Below, in pieces: positions 9,284 to 17,916 of a DNA stretch of 64,000 nt. A program made the position numbers and the translations under genes. The notes beneath the pieces are model-generated. The model was not told the DNA's origin and did not search any database. It saw nothing but the letters and a program-made list of their open reading frames with translations. Positions within the stretch are counted from its first letter, which is position 1. Every line of letters starts with the position of its first letter. Source of the DNA: Palleronia pelagia (GTDB lineage: Bacteria > Pseudomonadota > Alphaproteobacteria > Rhodobacterales > Rhodobacteraceae); contig NZ_FOCM01000005.1 of NCBI RefSeq assembly GCF_900110115.1, forward strand, positions 246,348 to 310,347, written 5' to 3'.

Positions 9284-11020
9284 TCAGCGTTTCAGCAAGT
9301 CGTCCGCGCGGGCCTGGGCCGCGCGCAGGGCGGCGCGCGGCGATTGCACCCCGCGCAGCATGTCGTGGAATTCCTCGCCGCAGATCTGGAAGATGCCCGA
9401 GATCTCGGGGACCGGCGGGCGCGGCCAGAATTGCAGCTCGTCGCGCCAGGACATCTCGTCCACCGCCTCGAAGATGGTGGAAAGACGGCGCACCTCGGGG
9501 TCGGCCGCGACGGTGTAGCGGGGGTTGGTGCGGCTGCCGTTCTGGACGTACAGCTTCTGCGCCTCGGGCGAGGTGAAGACGCACAGCGCCTCGGCCGCGG
9601 CGGCGATCCGTTCCCGCGGCAGGTTGGCAGGGATGCCCAGCGCGTAGCCGCCCACATGGGCGATGGGCCGCCCGCCGCGCACCGGCGGATGCGGAAGGTA
9701 GCCGGTCTGGCCGTACGCGGGTGAACTCGGGTCGTTCTCGAAATACGGCGCAAGCAGGGTATAGCCATAGGCCATCGCCGCACGGCCCGCCGCGTAGGGG
9801 CGGATCCGCTCGTACCAGGACATCGACAGGATGTCGGGCGGCGAGTAGTCCAGCAGCTGCATCAGGAACTCGGCCGCGGCCAGGCCGGCCGGCGTGTCGA
9901 TGGTGGCGCGGTAGTCGTGCCGCGCCAGCGACGCGGTGTCGAAGCCGCCCGCGATCTCGGGCATCGAGACGACGGGCTGGCCGAAATCGGCCATGGTCAT
10001 CAGCACCGTATGCCCCAGGGCCGTGCCCCGCGCCGCGTTCCACGCGATGCCGTACCGCCCGCGCTGGGGTTGATGCAGCGTCCGCGCGGCGTCGAGCAGG
10101 TCGTCCGTCGTCTCGGGCGGGCGCAGCCCGGCCTCGGCGAATAGGTCGCGGCGATAGAACAGAAGCTCGGGCGTGGTCTGCGCCGGCACGCTGTAGGCGA
10201 TGCCGCCCCAGTGCGTCGCGCTCCAGCCAGCCGTATGGAAATCGGCCGGGTCCAGCCGCGCGATGTCGAAGGCCCGCTCCAGCGGCATCAGCACGCCCGC
10301 CTCGGCGAATTCACCCATCCACGGCAGGTCGACCGCGATGATGTCATAGCGGCTGGTGGGACGTGCGGCGTTGCGCAGCGCCTCGGCCCGCAGCCGGTCG
10401 ATCGAGAAGGCGCGCTGTTTTATCGGGACGCCGATGGCCTGCTCGAACTGGCGCTTGAGATTGACCATCACCATGAAGGTCGGATCGCCATGCACCAGGA
10501 CCCGCAGGCCCGACGCCAGCTTCAGCGGATCGGTCCGCACCGGCAGCGGCGGGATCGAGCGGGCGGCGCTGTAGCTGCCGCCGAAGAAGTAATCCTGCGA
10601 CTCGGCGCCCTGCCCGCCCCGGCCGAACTGCTGTTCACACAGCCGGCGCACGCGGCCCGACATCTGCATCCATTGCGACAGGAGCCGGTCGCTGGGATGC
10701 ATGGAAAAGCTCTTGCCGGTGGCGGTGCGGGGACGCTGTTCGATCAGGCCCGCCGCGACCATGTCCTTCAGCCGCCGGTTCGCCGTGGCGTAGGGCACGC
10801 GGCTGGCGCCGATGACCGAGGTGGGCGTGACCACCCGCGCCTCGAAATGGCCGCGCAGCAGGTGCAGTGCCATGCGGAAATGCGGCTCGGGCGTGACCAT
10901 GTCGAAGCCGTCTTCGATCTCGTCGCTGAATTCCTCGAGAAACGTCAGAATGGACAAGGCATCGTCGGGCGCCGCGCGTGGCGCGACCTCGTCCTGCCTA
11001 TGCCCAACCATCGAATTCAT
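9284..11020 (-). CDS. Winged-helix/solute-binding-protein fusion regulator
   Basis: 578 residues from an ATG with GAGGAAGG about 10 bases upstream. Residues about 45-110 form a winged helix-turn-helix: HLLRGHFEARVVTPTSVIG, then VPYATANRRLKDMVAAG as recognition helix and a basic wing. Residues about 168-578 resemble an ABC family 1 (maltose-type) solute-binding protein: LRVLVHGDPTFMVMVN, YDIIAVDLPWMGEFAEAGVL, FYRRDLFAEAGLRPPET, GYALGIPANL and AEALCVFTSPEAQKLYV. There is no signal peptide or membrane segment, so the binding domain is cytoplasmic and likely senses an imported sugar or intermediate. It sits at the divergence point of two sugar operons and is first gene of the left one. Whether it activates or represses is not known. 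Confidence 0.82.
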   Translation of the reverse strand: MNSMVGHRQDEVAPRAAPDDALSILTFLEEFSDEIEDGFDMVTPEPHFRMALHLLRGHFEARVVTPTSVIGASRVPYATANRRLKDMVAAGLIEQRPRTATGKSFSMHPSDRLLSQWMQMSGRVRRLCEQQFGRGGQGAESQDYFFGGSYSAARSIPPLPVRTDPLKLASGLRVLVHGDPTFMVMVNLKRQFEQAIGVPIKQRAFSIDRLRAEALRNAARPTSRYDIIAVDLPWMGEFAEAGVLMPLERAFDIARLDPADFHTAGWSATHWGGIAYSVPAQTTPELLFYRRDLFAEAGLRPPETTDDLLDAARTLHQPQRGRYGIAWNAARGTALGHTVLMTMADFGQPVVSMPEIAGGFDTASLARHDYRATIDTPAGLAAAEFLMQLLDYSPPDILSMSWYERIRPYAAGRAAMAYGYTLLAPYFENDPSSPAYGQTGYLPHPPVRGGRPIAHVGGYALGIPANLPRERIAAAAEALCVFTSPEAQKLYVQNGSRTNPRYTVAADPEVRRLSTIFEAVDEMSWRDELQFWPRPPVPEISGIFQICGEEFHDMLRGVQSPRAALRAAQARADDLLKR

Positions 11021-11323
11021 TGCAGACGTGCCTTCCTCCCCGCGGCGTGACGCCGCTGGCAAAACACCCCTCAATCTGGACATTTTGTCGCGCTTCACGT
11101 TCGCACCTCTTGAAATTGTCCAACCTGGAAGGGCGATCATACGCGCAATTCATCCACTCCGGATAATATTTTATCCACATTGGACATCTTTCCGGCATTC
11201 GGGTGGGAACCGATCTCTCATATTGATCACGATCATTCGGTGGTTCGAATGATGGCGGGTGGGGCGAACCGGCCCGCTGAGAGGAATTGAACCAACATCT
11301 CTTACGTTTCGGGAGGAACGAAA
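11021..11323. promoter_or_regulatory. Divergent control region between the fusion regulator and the sugar ABC operon
   Basis: 303 bases without a gene, AT-richer than the flanks and full of symmetry. GGATAA-TATT-TTATCC (11161-11176) is a perfect palindrome. ATTGTCCAA (11115-11123) and TTGGACAT (11180-11187) are inverted half-sites around it, and a third TGGACATTTT lies at 11077-11086. ATCATTCG-N6-CGAATGAT (11232-11253) is a second perfect inverted repeat nearer the rightward gene. The rightward gene has a strong GGGAGGAAC ribosome site. These are the natural operator candidates for the fusion regulator; no promoter boxes are asserted. Confidence 0.65.
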
Positions 11324-12289
11324 ATGAACCTTCGCAGCACCTTCGCCGCCACCACTGCGGCCACCGCGATGCTGGCCGGCGCCGCCTTCGCGGGCGAGCA
11401 TGGCGGCACCATGCGCATCGGCATCACTCAGAACAACGTGGGCGTCGACAGCTACCAGACCACCTACGAGCAGGCCTTCATCGCCGCCGCCGAAGAGAAC
11501 GAGAACGTCGAAACGGTCGTCCTGGACGCCGGCGGCGACGTGGCCCGCCAGATCGCCCAGATGGAAGACCTGATCCAGCAGGACGTCGACGCGATCATCA
11601 TCTGGCCGACCAACGGCGAAGCCGTGATCCCCGCAGTGCGCAAGGCCGCGCAGGCCGACATCCCGGTGATCGTCACCAACTCCAACATCGCCGAGCAAGG
11701 CTTCGACTTCGTGGCCAGCTTCTCGGGCCCCGACAACATCACCCAGGGCGCACGCTCGGCCGAGATCATGTGCGACAAGTTCAAGGAAGAGGGCATCGAG
11801 GGCGAGGCCCGCGTCGTACAGATCAGCGGTCAGCCCGGCTACACCACCGCCATCGAGCGCGCCAAGGGCTTCGAGGATCGCCTGCCCGAGGTCTGCCCGG
11901 ACGTCACGCTGGTCGAAACCCAGCCCGGCGACTGGAACCGCGAGAAGTCGCAGCAGGTCATGGAGGCCTTCCTGGTCAAGTATGACGACATCGACGGCGT
12001 CTATGCCGGCGACGACAACATGGGCGTGGGCGCCCTGAACGCCGCCAAGGCCGCGGGCCGCGACGGGATCATCTTCGTCGGCGCCACAAACTTCGCCGTG
12101 GGTTACGAGGCCATGGCGGCGGGCGATTACTGGGGCTCGATCTACCAGTCGCCGGTCGATGACGCGGAAGCCGCGCTGCAGACGGCCATCGACATCCTGA
12201 ACGGCGAGGAAGTGCCCTTCCTGAACTACTTCGACACGCCGAAGATCACCCAGGACAACATGGACGAGTTCTCGAAGCCCGTCTTCTAA
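11324..12289 (+). CDS. Sugar ABC transporter, periplasmic substrate-binding protein (type 1, RbsB-like)
   Basis: 321 residues with a Sec signal peptide (charged start, alanine-rich core, cleavage near AAFAGE at about residue 23). The mature part is a two-lobed type 1 periplasmic binding protein: MRIGITQNNVGVDSYQ, QDVDAIIIWPTNGEAVIPA, then DGVYAGDDNMGVGALNA and a C-terminal DILNGEEVPF. It captures a sugar for the permeases and ATPase encoded downstream on the same strand. First gene of the right arm, followed by a 12-bp stem-loop that probably lowers expression of the later genes relative to this one. The ligand is unknown; the catabolic genes around it point to a deoxy sugar or related compound. 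Confidence 0.88.
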   Translation: MNLRSTFAATTAATAMLAGAAFAGEHGGTMRIGITQNNVGVDSYQTTYEQAFIAAAEENENVETVVLDAGGDVARQIAQMEDLIQQDVDAIIIWPTNGEAVIPAVRKAAQADIPVIVTNSNIAEQGFDFVASFSGPDNITQGARSAEIMCDKFKEEGIEGEARVVQISGQPGYTTAIERAKGFEDRLPEVCPDVTLVETQPGDWNREKSQQVMEAFLVKYDDIDGVYAGDDNMGVGALNAAKAAGRDGIIFVGATNFAVGYEAMAAGDYWGSIYQSPVDDAEAALQTAIDILNGEEVPFLNYFDTPKITQDNMDEFSKPVF

Positions 12290-12304
12290 GACTCCTCCCG
12301 ACGG

Positions 12305-12343
12305 CGGGGCGCGCGTGACTGCGGTACGCGCGCCCCGCACCTT
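12305..12343 (+). terminator. Stem-loop attenuator after the substrate-binding-protein gene
   Basis: A perfect 12-bp GC stem (12305-12316 with 12326-12337) with a 9-base loop, followed by a short CACCTTT. The T-run is weak, so it is more likely a partial terminator or 3'-end stabiliser than a complete stop, since four transport and enzyme genes follow on the same strand. Confidence 0.65.
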
Positions 12344-12378
12344 TCAGACTACGGTAGAAGACGAACCCGGGGGGAGAC

Positions 12379-13185
12379 ATGGGACGCGTCGAAGGACGGG
12401 TATGCATCGTGACCGGTGCCGCACGCGGTATTGGACGCGCCATCGGCGAAGCGCTGGTGGCCGAGGGTGCCAAGGTCTGTTTCGCAGACATCAACGGCGA
12501 TCAGGCCGCCGAAGTGGCCGAGGTCAGTGGCCGGAACGGCCATGCCGACGCCGTGACTTCCGCCAGGGTGGACGTGACCGACCGCGAGGCGGTGCGCGCC
12601 ATGATCGCCCACACGGTCGAAAAATTCGGTCGGCTGGACGTGAAGTTCAACAACGCGGGCGTCAACAAGCCCATGAACTTCCTCGACGTGACCGACGACA
12701 ACTGGAATTTCATCATGGGCGTCAACGGCCTGGGCTGCATGATCGGCATGCAGGAAGCCGCGCGCCAGATGATCGCGCAGGGCAAGGGCCCCGACGGCAT
12801 CGCCGGCAAGATCATCAACACCGCCTCGATCGCGTCGCGGCAGGGCTTCGACAACGTCGCCCCCTACTGCGCGTCGAAATGGGCCGTCGTGTCGCTGACC
12901 CAGTCGGGCGCGCGCGGACTGGCCGAGCACGGGATCCCCGTGACCGGCTTCGCCCCCGGCGTGGTAGCCACCGAGATGTGGGAAGAGGTCGACCGCGACC
13001 TTCTGGAAATCGGCGCATCGCAACGGCCCGGCCAGGCGATGGAAGAGTTCTCGGCCGAGATCCTGAAGGGCCGCGTGGCCAAGCCGGACGACATCACCGG
13101 CACCACGACCTTCCTGGCCTCGAGGGACAGCGACTACATGACCGGCCAGATCGTCATGATCGACGGTGGCATGACCCTGGTTTGA
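12379..13185 (+). CDS. SDR oxidoreductase inside the sugar ABC operon (paralogue of 8447)
   Basis: 268 residues: VTGAARGIGRAIG, FADINGD (acidic residue, NAD preference), NNAGVNKPMNF, TASIASRQG, YCASK and DYMTGQIVMIDGGM. GGGGGGAGAC precedes the ATG. The internal insertion and several blocks match the SDR at 8447-9256. Placement between the binding-protein and permease genes suggests it acts directly on the imported substrate, for example as the 1-dehydrogenase or a C2/C3 dehydrogenase, but no substrate-specific residue can be read. Confidence 0.8.
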   Translation: MGRVEGRVCIVTGAARGIGRAIGEALVAEGAKVCFADINGDQAAEVAEVSGRNGHADAVTSARVDVTDREAVRAMIAHTVEKFGRLDVKFNNAGVNKPMNFLDVTDDNWNFIMGVNGLGCMIGMQEAARQMIAQGKGPDGIAGKIINTASIASRQGFDNVAPYCASKWAVVSLTQSGARGLAEHGIPVTGFAPGVVATEMWEEVDRDLLEIGASQRPGQAMEEFSAEILKGRVAKPDDITGTTTFLASRDSDYMTGQIVMIDGGMTLV

Positions 13186-13235
13186 TTTCAGCGGACGGAT
13201 CGCGGGCCGGACGGCCCAGCGCCCGAGGAGGAGCT

Positions 13236-14210
13236 ATGGCGACACTTTCCAAGCAGAAGATCGGCAGCGTTCTGGCGAAACAGGGCATCCTGATCGCCTT
13301 TGCCGTGTTCATCGTGGCCTTCACACTGGCCAACAACAAGTTCCTCACCGTCGACAACGTCTTCTCGGTGGTGCGGTCCTCGGCTATCCTGGGGGTCATG
13401 GCGCTCGGCGTCACCTTCGTGGTGATCTCGGGCAACCTCGACCTGTCGGTGGGCTCGATGATGAGCTTCTCGACCATCGTGGTGCTGGATCTGCACGACA
13501 AGATCGGGCCGTTCCTCGCCATCCCGGCGATGTTCGCGATGACGCTGTGCCTCGGGGCCTTCATCGGGATACTCGTCGGGTATCTCAGGCTGAATTCACT
13601 GATCGTCACGTTGGGGATGCTCTCGGCGATCCATGGTCTGACGCTGACCTATTCGGGCGGCCAGAACATGGACATCGCCGACAAGGAAGGCACCTGGTTC
13701 AGCGTCTTCGGACAGGGCACTGCCCTGGGCATCCCGGTGCCGATCCTGATCTTTGCCCTGCTGGCCGCGGTGCTGGGGCTGATGCTGTCGCGCACGCCCT
13801 TCGGCCGCAAGGTCTATGCCGTGGGCGGCAATGGCACGGCCGCGACCTTCTCGGGCATCCGGCGCGCGCGCACGGTCTTCATGTGCTACATCCTGTCGGC
13901 CTTCTGCGTCGCCACCGCCGGATTGATCCAGGCCAGCCGCAGCCTGGGCTCGCAGAACACCGTGGGACAGGGCCTGGAGCTCGAGGTGCTGGCCGCCGTG
14001 ATCCTGGGCGGCGCGTCCCTGATGGGCGGCTCGGGCACGATCTTCAAGACCGTGATCGGGGTGCTGATCCTGGGCTTCATCCAGAACGGGCTGCTGCTGC
14101 TCGGCCTGCAATTCTACGTCCAATACGTCGTGACCTGGGTGATCATCATCCTGGCCGTCTGGCTCGACATTGCCGCCAAGCGTGGCCGGCTCTGGTCGCC
14201 CATCGCCTGA
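13236..14210 (+). CDS. Sugar ABC transporter permease (RbsC-like)
   Basis: 324 residues; ATG at 13236 after GAGGAGGAGC. Eight to ten hydrophobic segments. The family block VISGNLDLSVGSMMSF lies at about residues 64-79, with a later AVILGGASLMGGSGTIFKT and the ATPase-coupling stretch TPFGRKVYAVGGN. Forms the inner-membrane channel, presumably as a heterodimer with the permease encoded 15 bases downstream. A clear member of the branched-chain/ribose permease family. Confidence 0.9.
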   Translation: MATLSKQKIGSVLAKQGILIAFAVFIVAFTLANNKFLTVDNVFSVVRSSAILGVMALGVTFVVISGNLDLSVGSMMSFSTIVVLDLHDKIGPFLAIPAMFAMTLCLGAFIGILVGYLRLNSLIVTLGMLSAIHGLTLTYSGGQNMDIADKEGTWFSVFGQGTALGIPVPILIFALLAAVLGLMLSRTPFGRKVYAVGGNGTAATFSGIRRARTVFMCYILSAFCVATAGLIQASRSLGSQNTVGQGLELEVLAAVILGGASLMGGSGTIFKTVIGVLILGFIQNGLLLLGLQFYVQYVVTWVIIILAVWLDIAAKRGRLWSPIA

Positions 14211-14225
14211 GGAAGGAGCAAGACC

Positions 14226-15227
14226 ATGCAACCTGGTGCACTGTCCAAGGCGCTGAAGAACGGCGCGATCTGGGGCTTCATCGTGCTCGAGCTGATCTTC
14301 TTCTCGGTCGCGGGAGAGTTCATGTCGCTCAGCGACACGGCCTTCATGGACTGGGAGAACATGCTGCTGCTGCTCAAGCAGTCGGCCCCCATCGGCATCA
14401 TCGCGATGGGCATGACCATCGTGATGGTGAACGGCAATATCGACCTGAGCGTCGGGGCCACCTTCGCCATCGCCGCGATCATCCTGCTCGACAGCATGAC
14501 ATGGCCCTTCATGGCCGCCATGGGCGACTGGGCTATCCCCTTCGCGTGGCTGTTCGCGCTGATCGTGGGCACCCTGCTGGGCGCGCTGAACGGTCTGCTG
14601 GTCTGGAAGACCGGCGTCGACGCATTCATCGTCACGCTGGGGTCGATGCTGGGCTATCGCGGCATCGTCTTCATGTTCAACGGCGAGAACCCGACCAGCC
14701 ACCTGAACTGGACCCTCGTGGACTTCGCCGAGGCCGAGTTCCTGGGGATCGCCACCGCGTCGTGGTTCCTGCTGGCCGCCACGGGGGCCATGTGGTTCCT
14801 GATGACCAAGACGGTCCACGGCCGAAACGCCTATGCCATCGGCGACAACCGCGAGGCGGCGGTGAACGCGGGCATCCGCGTCGGGCCGCACATGATGATC
14901 AACTTCGCGATCATCGGCTTTCTGGCGGCCCTGTCTGCGGTGGTCTTCTACTCGGAATCGGGGTCGGTAAACCCCAATGACGGCCAGCTCTACGAGTTGT
15001 GGGTCATCACCGCCGTCGTGCTGGGCGGCACCAAGATCACCGGCGGCGCGGGCAGCGTCATCGGCACCTTCGGCGGTGTCATCGCCATCCAGCTGTTGCG
15101 CAAGGGGCTGGGCCATATCGGCGCCGATACGTCCACGGTGAACCTCGTGATCGGCCTGATCCTGATCGCCGTGCTGTTCCTCGACCGTCAGCTGAACGTG
15201 AAGGGCAAGGAGGCCTTGAAGGTATGA
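14226..15227 (+). CDS. Sugar ABC transporter permease (RbsC-like), second subunit
   Basis: 333 residues. The same fold as the preceding permease: VMVNGNIDLSVGATFAIAA, a long hydrophobic core, NAYAIGDNREAAVNAGIRV as the coupling helix, and TAVVLGGTKITGGAGSVIG near the C-terminus. Its TGA overlaps the ATG of the ATPase gene (ATGA at 15224-15227), so the two are translationally coupled. Two distinct permeases suggest a heterodimeric channel rather than the RbsC homodimer. Confidence 0.9.
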   Translation: MQPGALSKALKNGAIWGFIVLELIFFSVAGEFMSLSDTAFMDWENMLLLLKQSAPIGIIAMGMTIVMVNGNIDLSVGATFAIAAIILLDSMTWPFMAAMGDWAIPFAWLFALIVGTLLGALNGLLVWKTGVDAFIVTLGSMLGYRGIVFMFNGENPTSHLNWTLVDFAEAEFLGIATASWFLLAATGAMWFLMTKTVHGRNAYAIGDNREAAVNAGIRVGPHMMINFAIIGFLAALSAVVFYSESGSVNPNDGQLYELWVITAVVLGGTKITGGAGSVIGTFGGVIAIQLLRKGLGHIGADTSTVNLVIGLILIAVLFLDRQLNVKGKEALKV

Positions 15228-16738
15228 CCGATACGAAACCGATCCTGCGGCTCGACGGCATCGTCAAGACGTTCCCCGGCGTGCGGGCGCTCGACGGCGT
15301 GTCCTTCGCCGTGATGCCCGGCGAGGTCCACGCCCTGATGGGCGAGAACGGCGCCGGGAAATCCACCCTGATGAAGGTGCTGGGCGGCATCCACCAGCCC
15401 GATGGCGGGGCAATCTACATGGGCGACGAGCAGGTCGTCATGTCCGGCCCGCTGGAAGCCAAGGCCAAGGGCATCGTCTTCATCCACCAGGAGCTGAGCC
15501 TGGCCGAGGAGCTGACGGTGGCCGAGAACATCTACCTGGGCGAGCTGCCGCGCAAGAGCTTCGGCCGGGTCGACTGGAAGACCCTGGCCGAAAAGACCAA
15601 CGCGATCCTGAAGAAGCTGCGGGTAGGCTTCGACGCCCTGACCCGGGTGGGCGACCTGTCGATCGCCAACCAGCAGATGGTCGAGATCGCCCGCGCCCTG
15701 ACCGTCGACGCCAAGGCCGTGATCTTCGACGAGCCCACCGCATCGCTGACCGACGCCGAGAAGGTGGTGCTGTTCGACGTCATCAGCGACCTCAAGGCCG
15801 ACGGCGTGGGCATCATCTATATCAGCCACCGGATGGAAGAGATCTTCAAGATCACCGACCGGATCAGCGTCCTGCGCGACGGTCAGTACCAGGGCACTGT
15901 CGCCACGCCCGAGACCGACGAGGAACGCGTCACCCAGATGATGATCGGCCGCAAGCTGGACCTGACGCGCAACGCGTCGCACCACGAACTGGGCGACGTC
16001 GCGCTCGAGGTGCGGGGCCTCAGCTGCGGCAAGCTCTACACCGATATCAGCTTCGAGGTGCGCCGCGGCGAGGTCGTGGGCTTCTACGGGCTGGTCGGCG
16101 CGGGCCGGACCGAGATCGCCGAGACGCTGTTCGGCCTGCGCGATCCCTCGGCCGGGCAGATCCTGCTCGACGGCGAAGAGGTCCGGCTGAACTCGCCCGT
16201 CGACGCCATCGCCCGCGGCATCAGCCTGGTCCCCGAGGACCGCAAGGGCCAGGGCCTGGTCCTGGGCATGAACTGCCGGGACAACATGACCCTGCCCCAG
16301 GTGGACGATTTGACCGCCGGTCCCTTCGTGGCCGAGGGCGCCGAGGTCGCCATCTTCGACCAGTATCGCGACCAGCTGGACATCCGCACGCCGGGCTGGC
16401 GGGCCCGGGTCGGAAACCTGTCGGGCGGCAACCAGCAGAAGATCGTCATCGGCAAGTGGCTGTCCATGCATCCCAGCCTGCTGATCGTGGACGAGCCCAC
16501 GCGCGGCATCGATGTCGGAAGCAAGTCCGAGATCCACAAGCTGCTGCGCGGCCTCGCGGCCAAGGGCTATGCCGTCATGGTCATCAGCTCGGAAATGCCC
16601 GAGGTGCTGCACGTATCGGATCGGATCGTGGCCATGTATTCCGGCCGGATCATGCGGACCTTCACCTCGGACGAGGTGACCGAGGACAGCCTGATCCAGG
16701 CGATCTCGGGCCTGGGCGGTGACGGCAAAGCCGCCTGA
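15224..16738 (+). CDS. Sugar ABC transporter ATPase, two-domain (RbsA-like)
   Basis: 504 residues with two ABC domains. Domain 1 has Walker [10 protein letters not shown], the Q-loop segment IHQELSLAEELTV, and Walker B AVIFDEPTASL. Domain 2 has the degenerate Walker A GLVGAGRTE typical of sugar importers, an intact LSGGNQQK signature and [16 protein letters not shown]. It powers the importer made of the proteins encoded from 11324 to 15227. The start is fixed by the ATGA overlap with the upstream permease. Confidence 0.93.
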   Translation: MTDTKPILRLDGIVKTFPGVRALDGVSFAVMPGEVHALMGENGAGKSTLMKVLGGIHQPDGGAIYMGDEQVVMSGPLEAKAKGIVFIHQELSLAEELTVAENIYLGELPRKSFGRVDWKTLAEKTNAILKKLRVGFDALTRVGDLSIANQQMVEIARALTVDAKAVIFDEPTASLTDAEKVVLFDVISDLKADGVGIIYISHRMEEIFKITDRISVLRDGQYQGTVATPETDEERVTQMMIGRKLDLTRNASHHELGDVALEVRGLSCGKLYTDISFEVRRGEVVGFYGLVGAGRTEIAETLFGLRDPSAGQILLDGEEVRLNSPVDAIARGISLVPEDRKGQGLVLGMNCRDNMTLPQVDDLTAGPFVAEGAEVAIFDQYRDQLDIRTPGWRARVGNLSGGNQQKIVIGKWLSMHPSLLIVDEPTRGIDVGSKSEIHKLLRGLAAKGYAVMVISSEMPEVLHVSDRIVAMYSGRIMRTFTSDEVTEDSLIQAISGLGGDGKAA

Positions 16739-16763
16739 GCCCCTGCCCCTTTTTCAGACGCGT

Positions 16764-16784
16764 GCGCGGGCGCCCTGCCCGCGC
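16764..16784 (+). other. Intergenic stem-loop between ATPase and FAH hydrolase genes
   Basis: A perfect 8-bp GC stem (16764-16771 with 16777-16784) and 5-base loop with no following T-run. It may stabilise an upstream 3' end or be a transcript-processing site. Read-through to the FAH gene is likely. Confidence 0.4.
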
Positions 16785-16816
16785 CGCCCTTCCGACCAGC
16801 AACCTGTGAGGACAGC

Positions 16817-17674
16817 ATGAAACTGCTCCGCCATGGCGCGCCCGGCGCCGAGAAACCGGGCCTGCTCGACGACGACGGCCGCGTGCGTGACCTGAGCGGC
16901 GTCGTCACCGATATCGCGGGAGAGACCCTGCACCCCGAAGGCTTGGCCAGGCTGGCCGCGCTGGATCCGTCCGACCTGCCGCTGGTCGACGGCACGTCGC
17001 AGGAGGATCTGCGCCTTGGCCCCTGCGTGGGCGGCATCGGCAAGTTCATCTGCATCGGCCTGAACTACGCCGACCACGCCGAGGAAGCCGGCATGCCGAT
17101 CCCGGCCGAGCCCATCATCTTCAACAAGTGGACCTCGGCCATCCAGGGGCCGGACGACCCCATCCAGATCCCCAGGGGATCGACCAAGACCGACTGGGAG
17201 GTCGAGCTGGGCGTCGTGATCGGCAAGCCGGGTGCCTATATCGACCAGGCGGACGCCATGGATCACGTGGCGGGCTTTTGCGTCATCAACGACGTGTCCG
17301 AGCGGGAATACCAGCTCGAACTGGGCGGGAGCTGGGACAAGGGCAAGGGCTGCGATACCTTCGGCCCCATCGGACCGTGGCTGGTCACCCGCGACGAGGT
17401 CGCCGACGTGAACGCCCTGGAGATGTGGCTGGACGTGGATGGCGAGCGGATGCAGGCGGGCAATACATCGACCCTCATCTTCGACGTGCCGCACCTGGTG
17501 TCCTATTGCAGCCGCTTCATGAGCCTGCAGGCGGGCGACGTGATTTCGACCGGGACGCCGCCGGGCGTGGGGATGGGCTTCAAGCCGCCGCGTTTCCTGT
17601 CGGGCGGCGAGACCATCACTCTGGGCATCGCCGGGCTGGGCCAGCAGACCGCGAAAGTGCTTCCGGCACAGTGA
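16817..17674 (+). CDS. FAH-family hydrolase, probable 2,4-diketo-3-deoxy-L-fuconate (or rhamnonate) hydrolase
   Basis: 285 residues. After an N-terminal domain (MKLLRHGAPGAEKPGLLDDDG), the FAH catalytic fold begins at KFICIGLNYADHAEEAG and carries the metal site E-x-E-D-like pattern in DWEVELGVVIGK, then NDVSEREYQ and ISTGTPPGVGMG. The family cleaves C-C bonds of beta-diketo acids with Mg2+. This subgroup, with FNKWTSAIQGPDDP and GGSWDKGKGCDTFGP, is the one assigned to 2,4-diketo-3-deoxy-L-fuconate hydrolysis to pyruvate and L-lactate. The keto-deoxy-acid SDR and L-lactate dehydrogenase in the opposite arm of the locus fit that product pair. Last gene of the rightward operon. Confidence 0.85.
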   Translation: MKLLRHGAPGAEKPGLLDDDGRVRDLSGVVTDIAGETLHPEGLARLAALDPSDLPLVDGTSQEDLRLGPCVGGIGKFICIGLNYADHAEEAGMPIPAEPIIFNKWTSAIQGPDDPIQIPRGSTKTDWEVELGVVIGKPGAYIDQADAMDHVAGFCVINDVSEREYQLELGGSWDKGKGCDTFGPIGPWLVTRDEVADVNALEMWLDVDGERMQAGNTSTLIFDVPHLVSYCSRFMSLQAGDVISTGTPPGVGMGFKPPRFLSGGETITLGIAGLGQQTAKVLPAQ

Positions 17675-17681
17675 CCGCTGC

Positions 17682-17712
17682 GTCGGGGCCTGGAAACCGC
17701 CACGGCCCCGAC
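17682..17712. terminator. Stem-loop after the FAH gene, possible terminator
   Basis: A 9-bp perfect stem (17682-17690 with 17704-17712), 13-base loop, no T-run. It begins 8 bases after the FAH stop, in the 242-base gap between this operon and the convergent P450 gene. No other feature is seen in the rest of that gap. Confidence 0.45.
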
Positions 17713-17916
17713 GATTGCGACCTTCGGACACGGTGTCCAGCACAGGAAACTTGGCGCCCACGCTGGAAGCTCTCAGTTTGAGCGATACCTATTGTTGACG
17801 GAACGGCAATTTCGGCCGGTCCGGATGGTCGAGAAGCCACCCCGGTTTCGCGGCAAGGCCCGCCATACCAGCGTTTCCCCCACCCGACAGGCGCGGGTGG
17901 CGGGCCGCCAAGGCAG

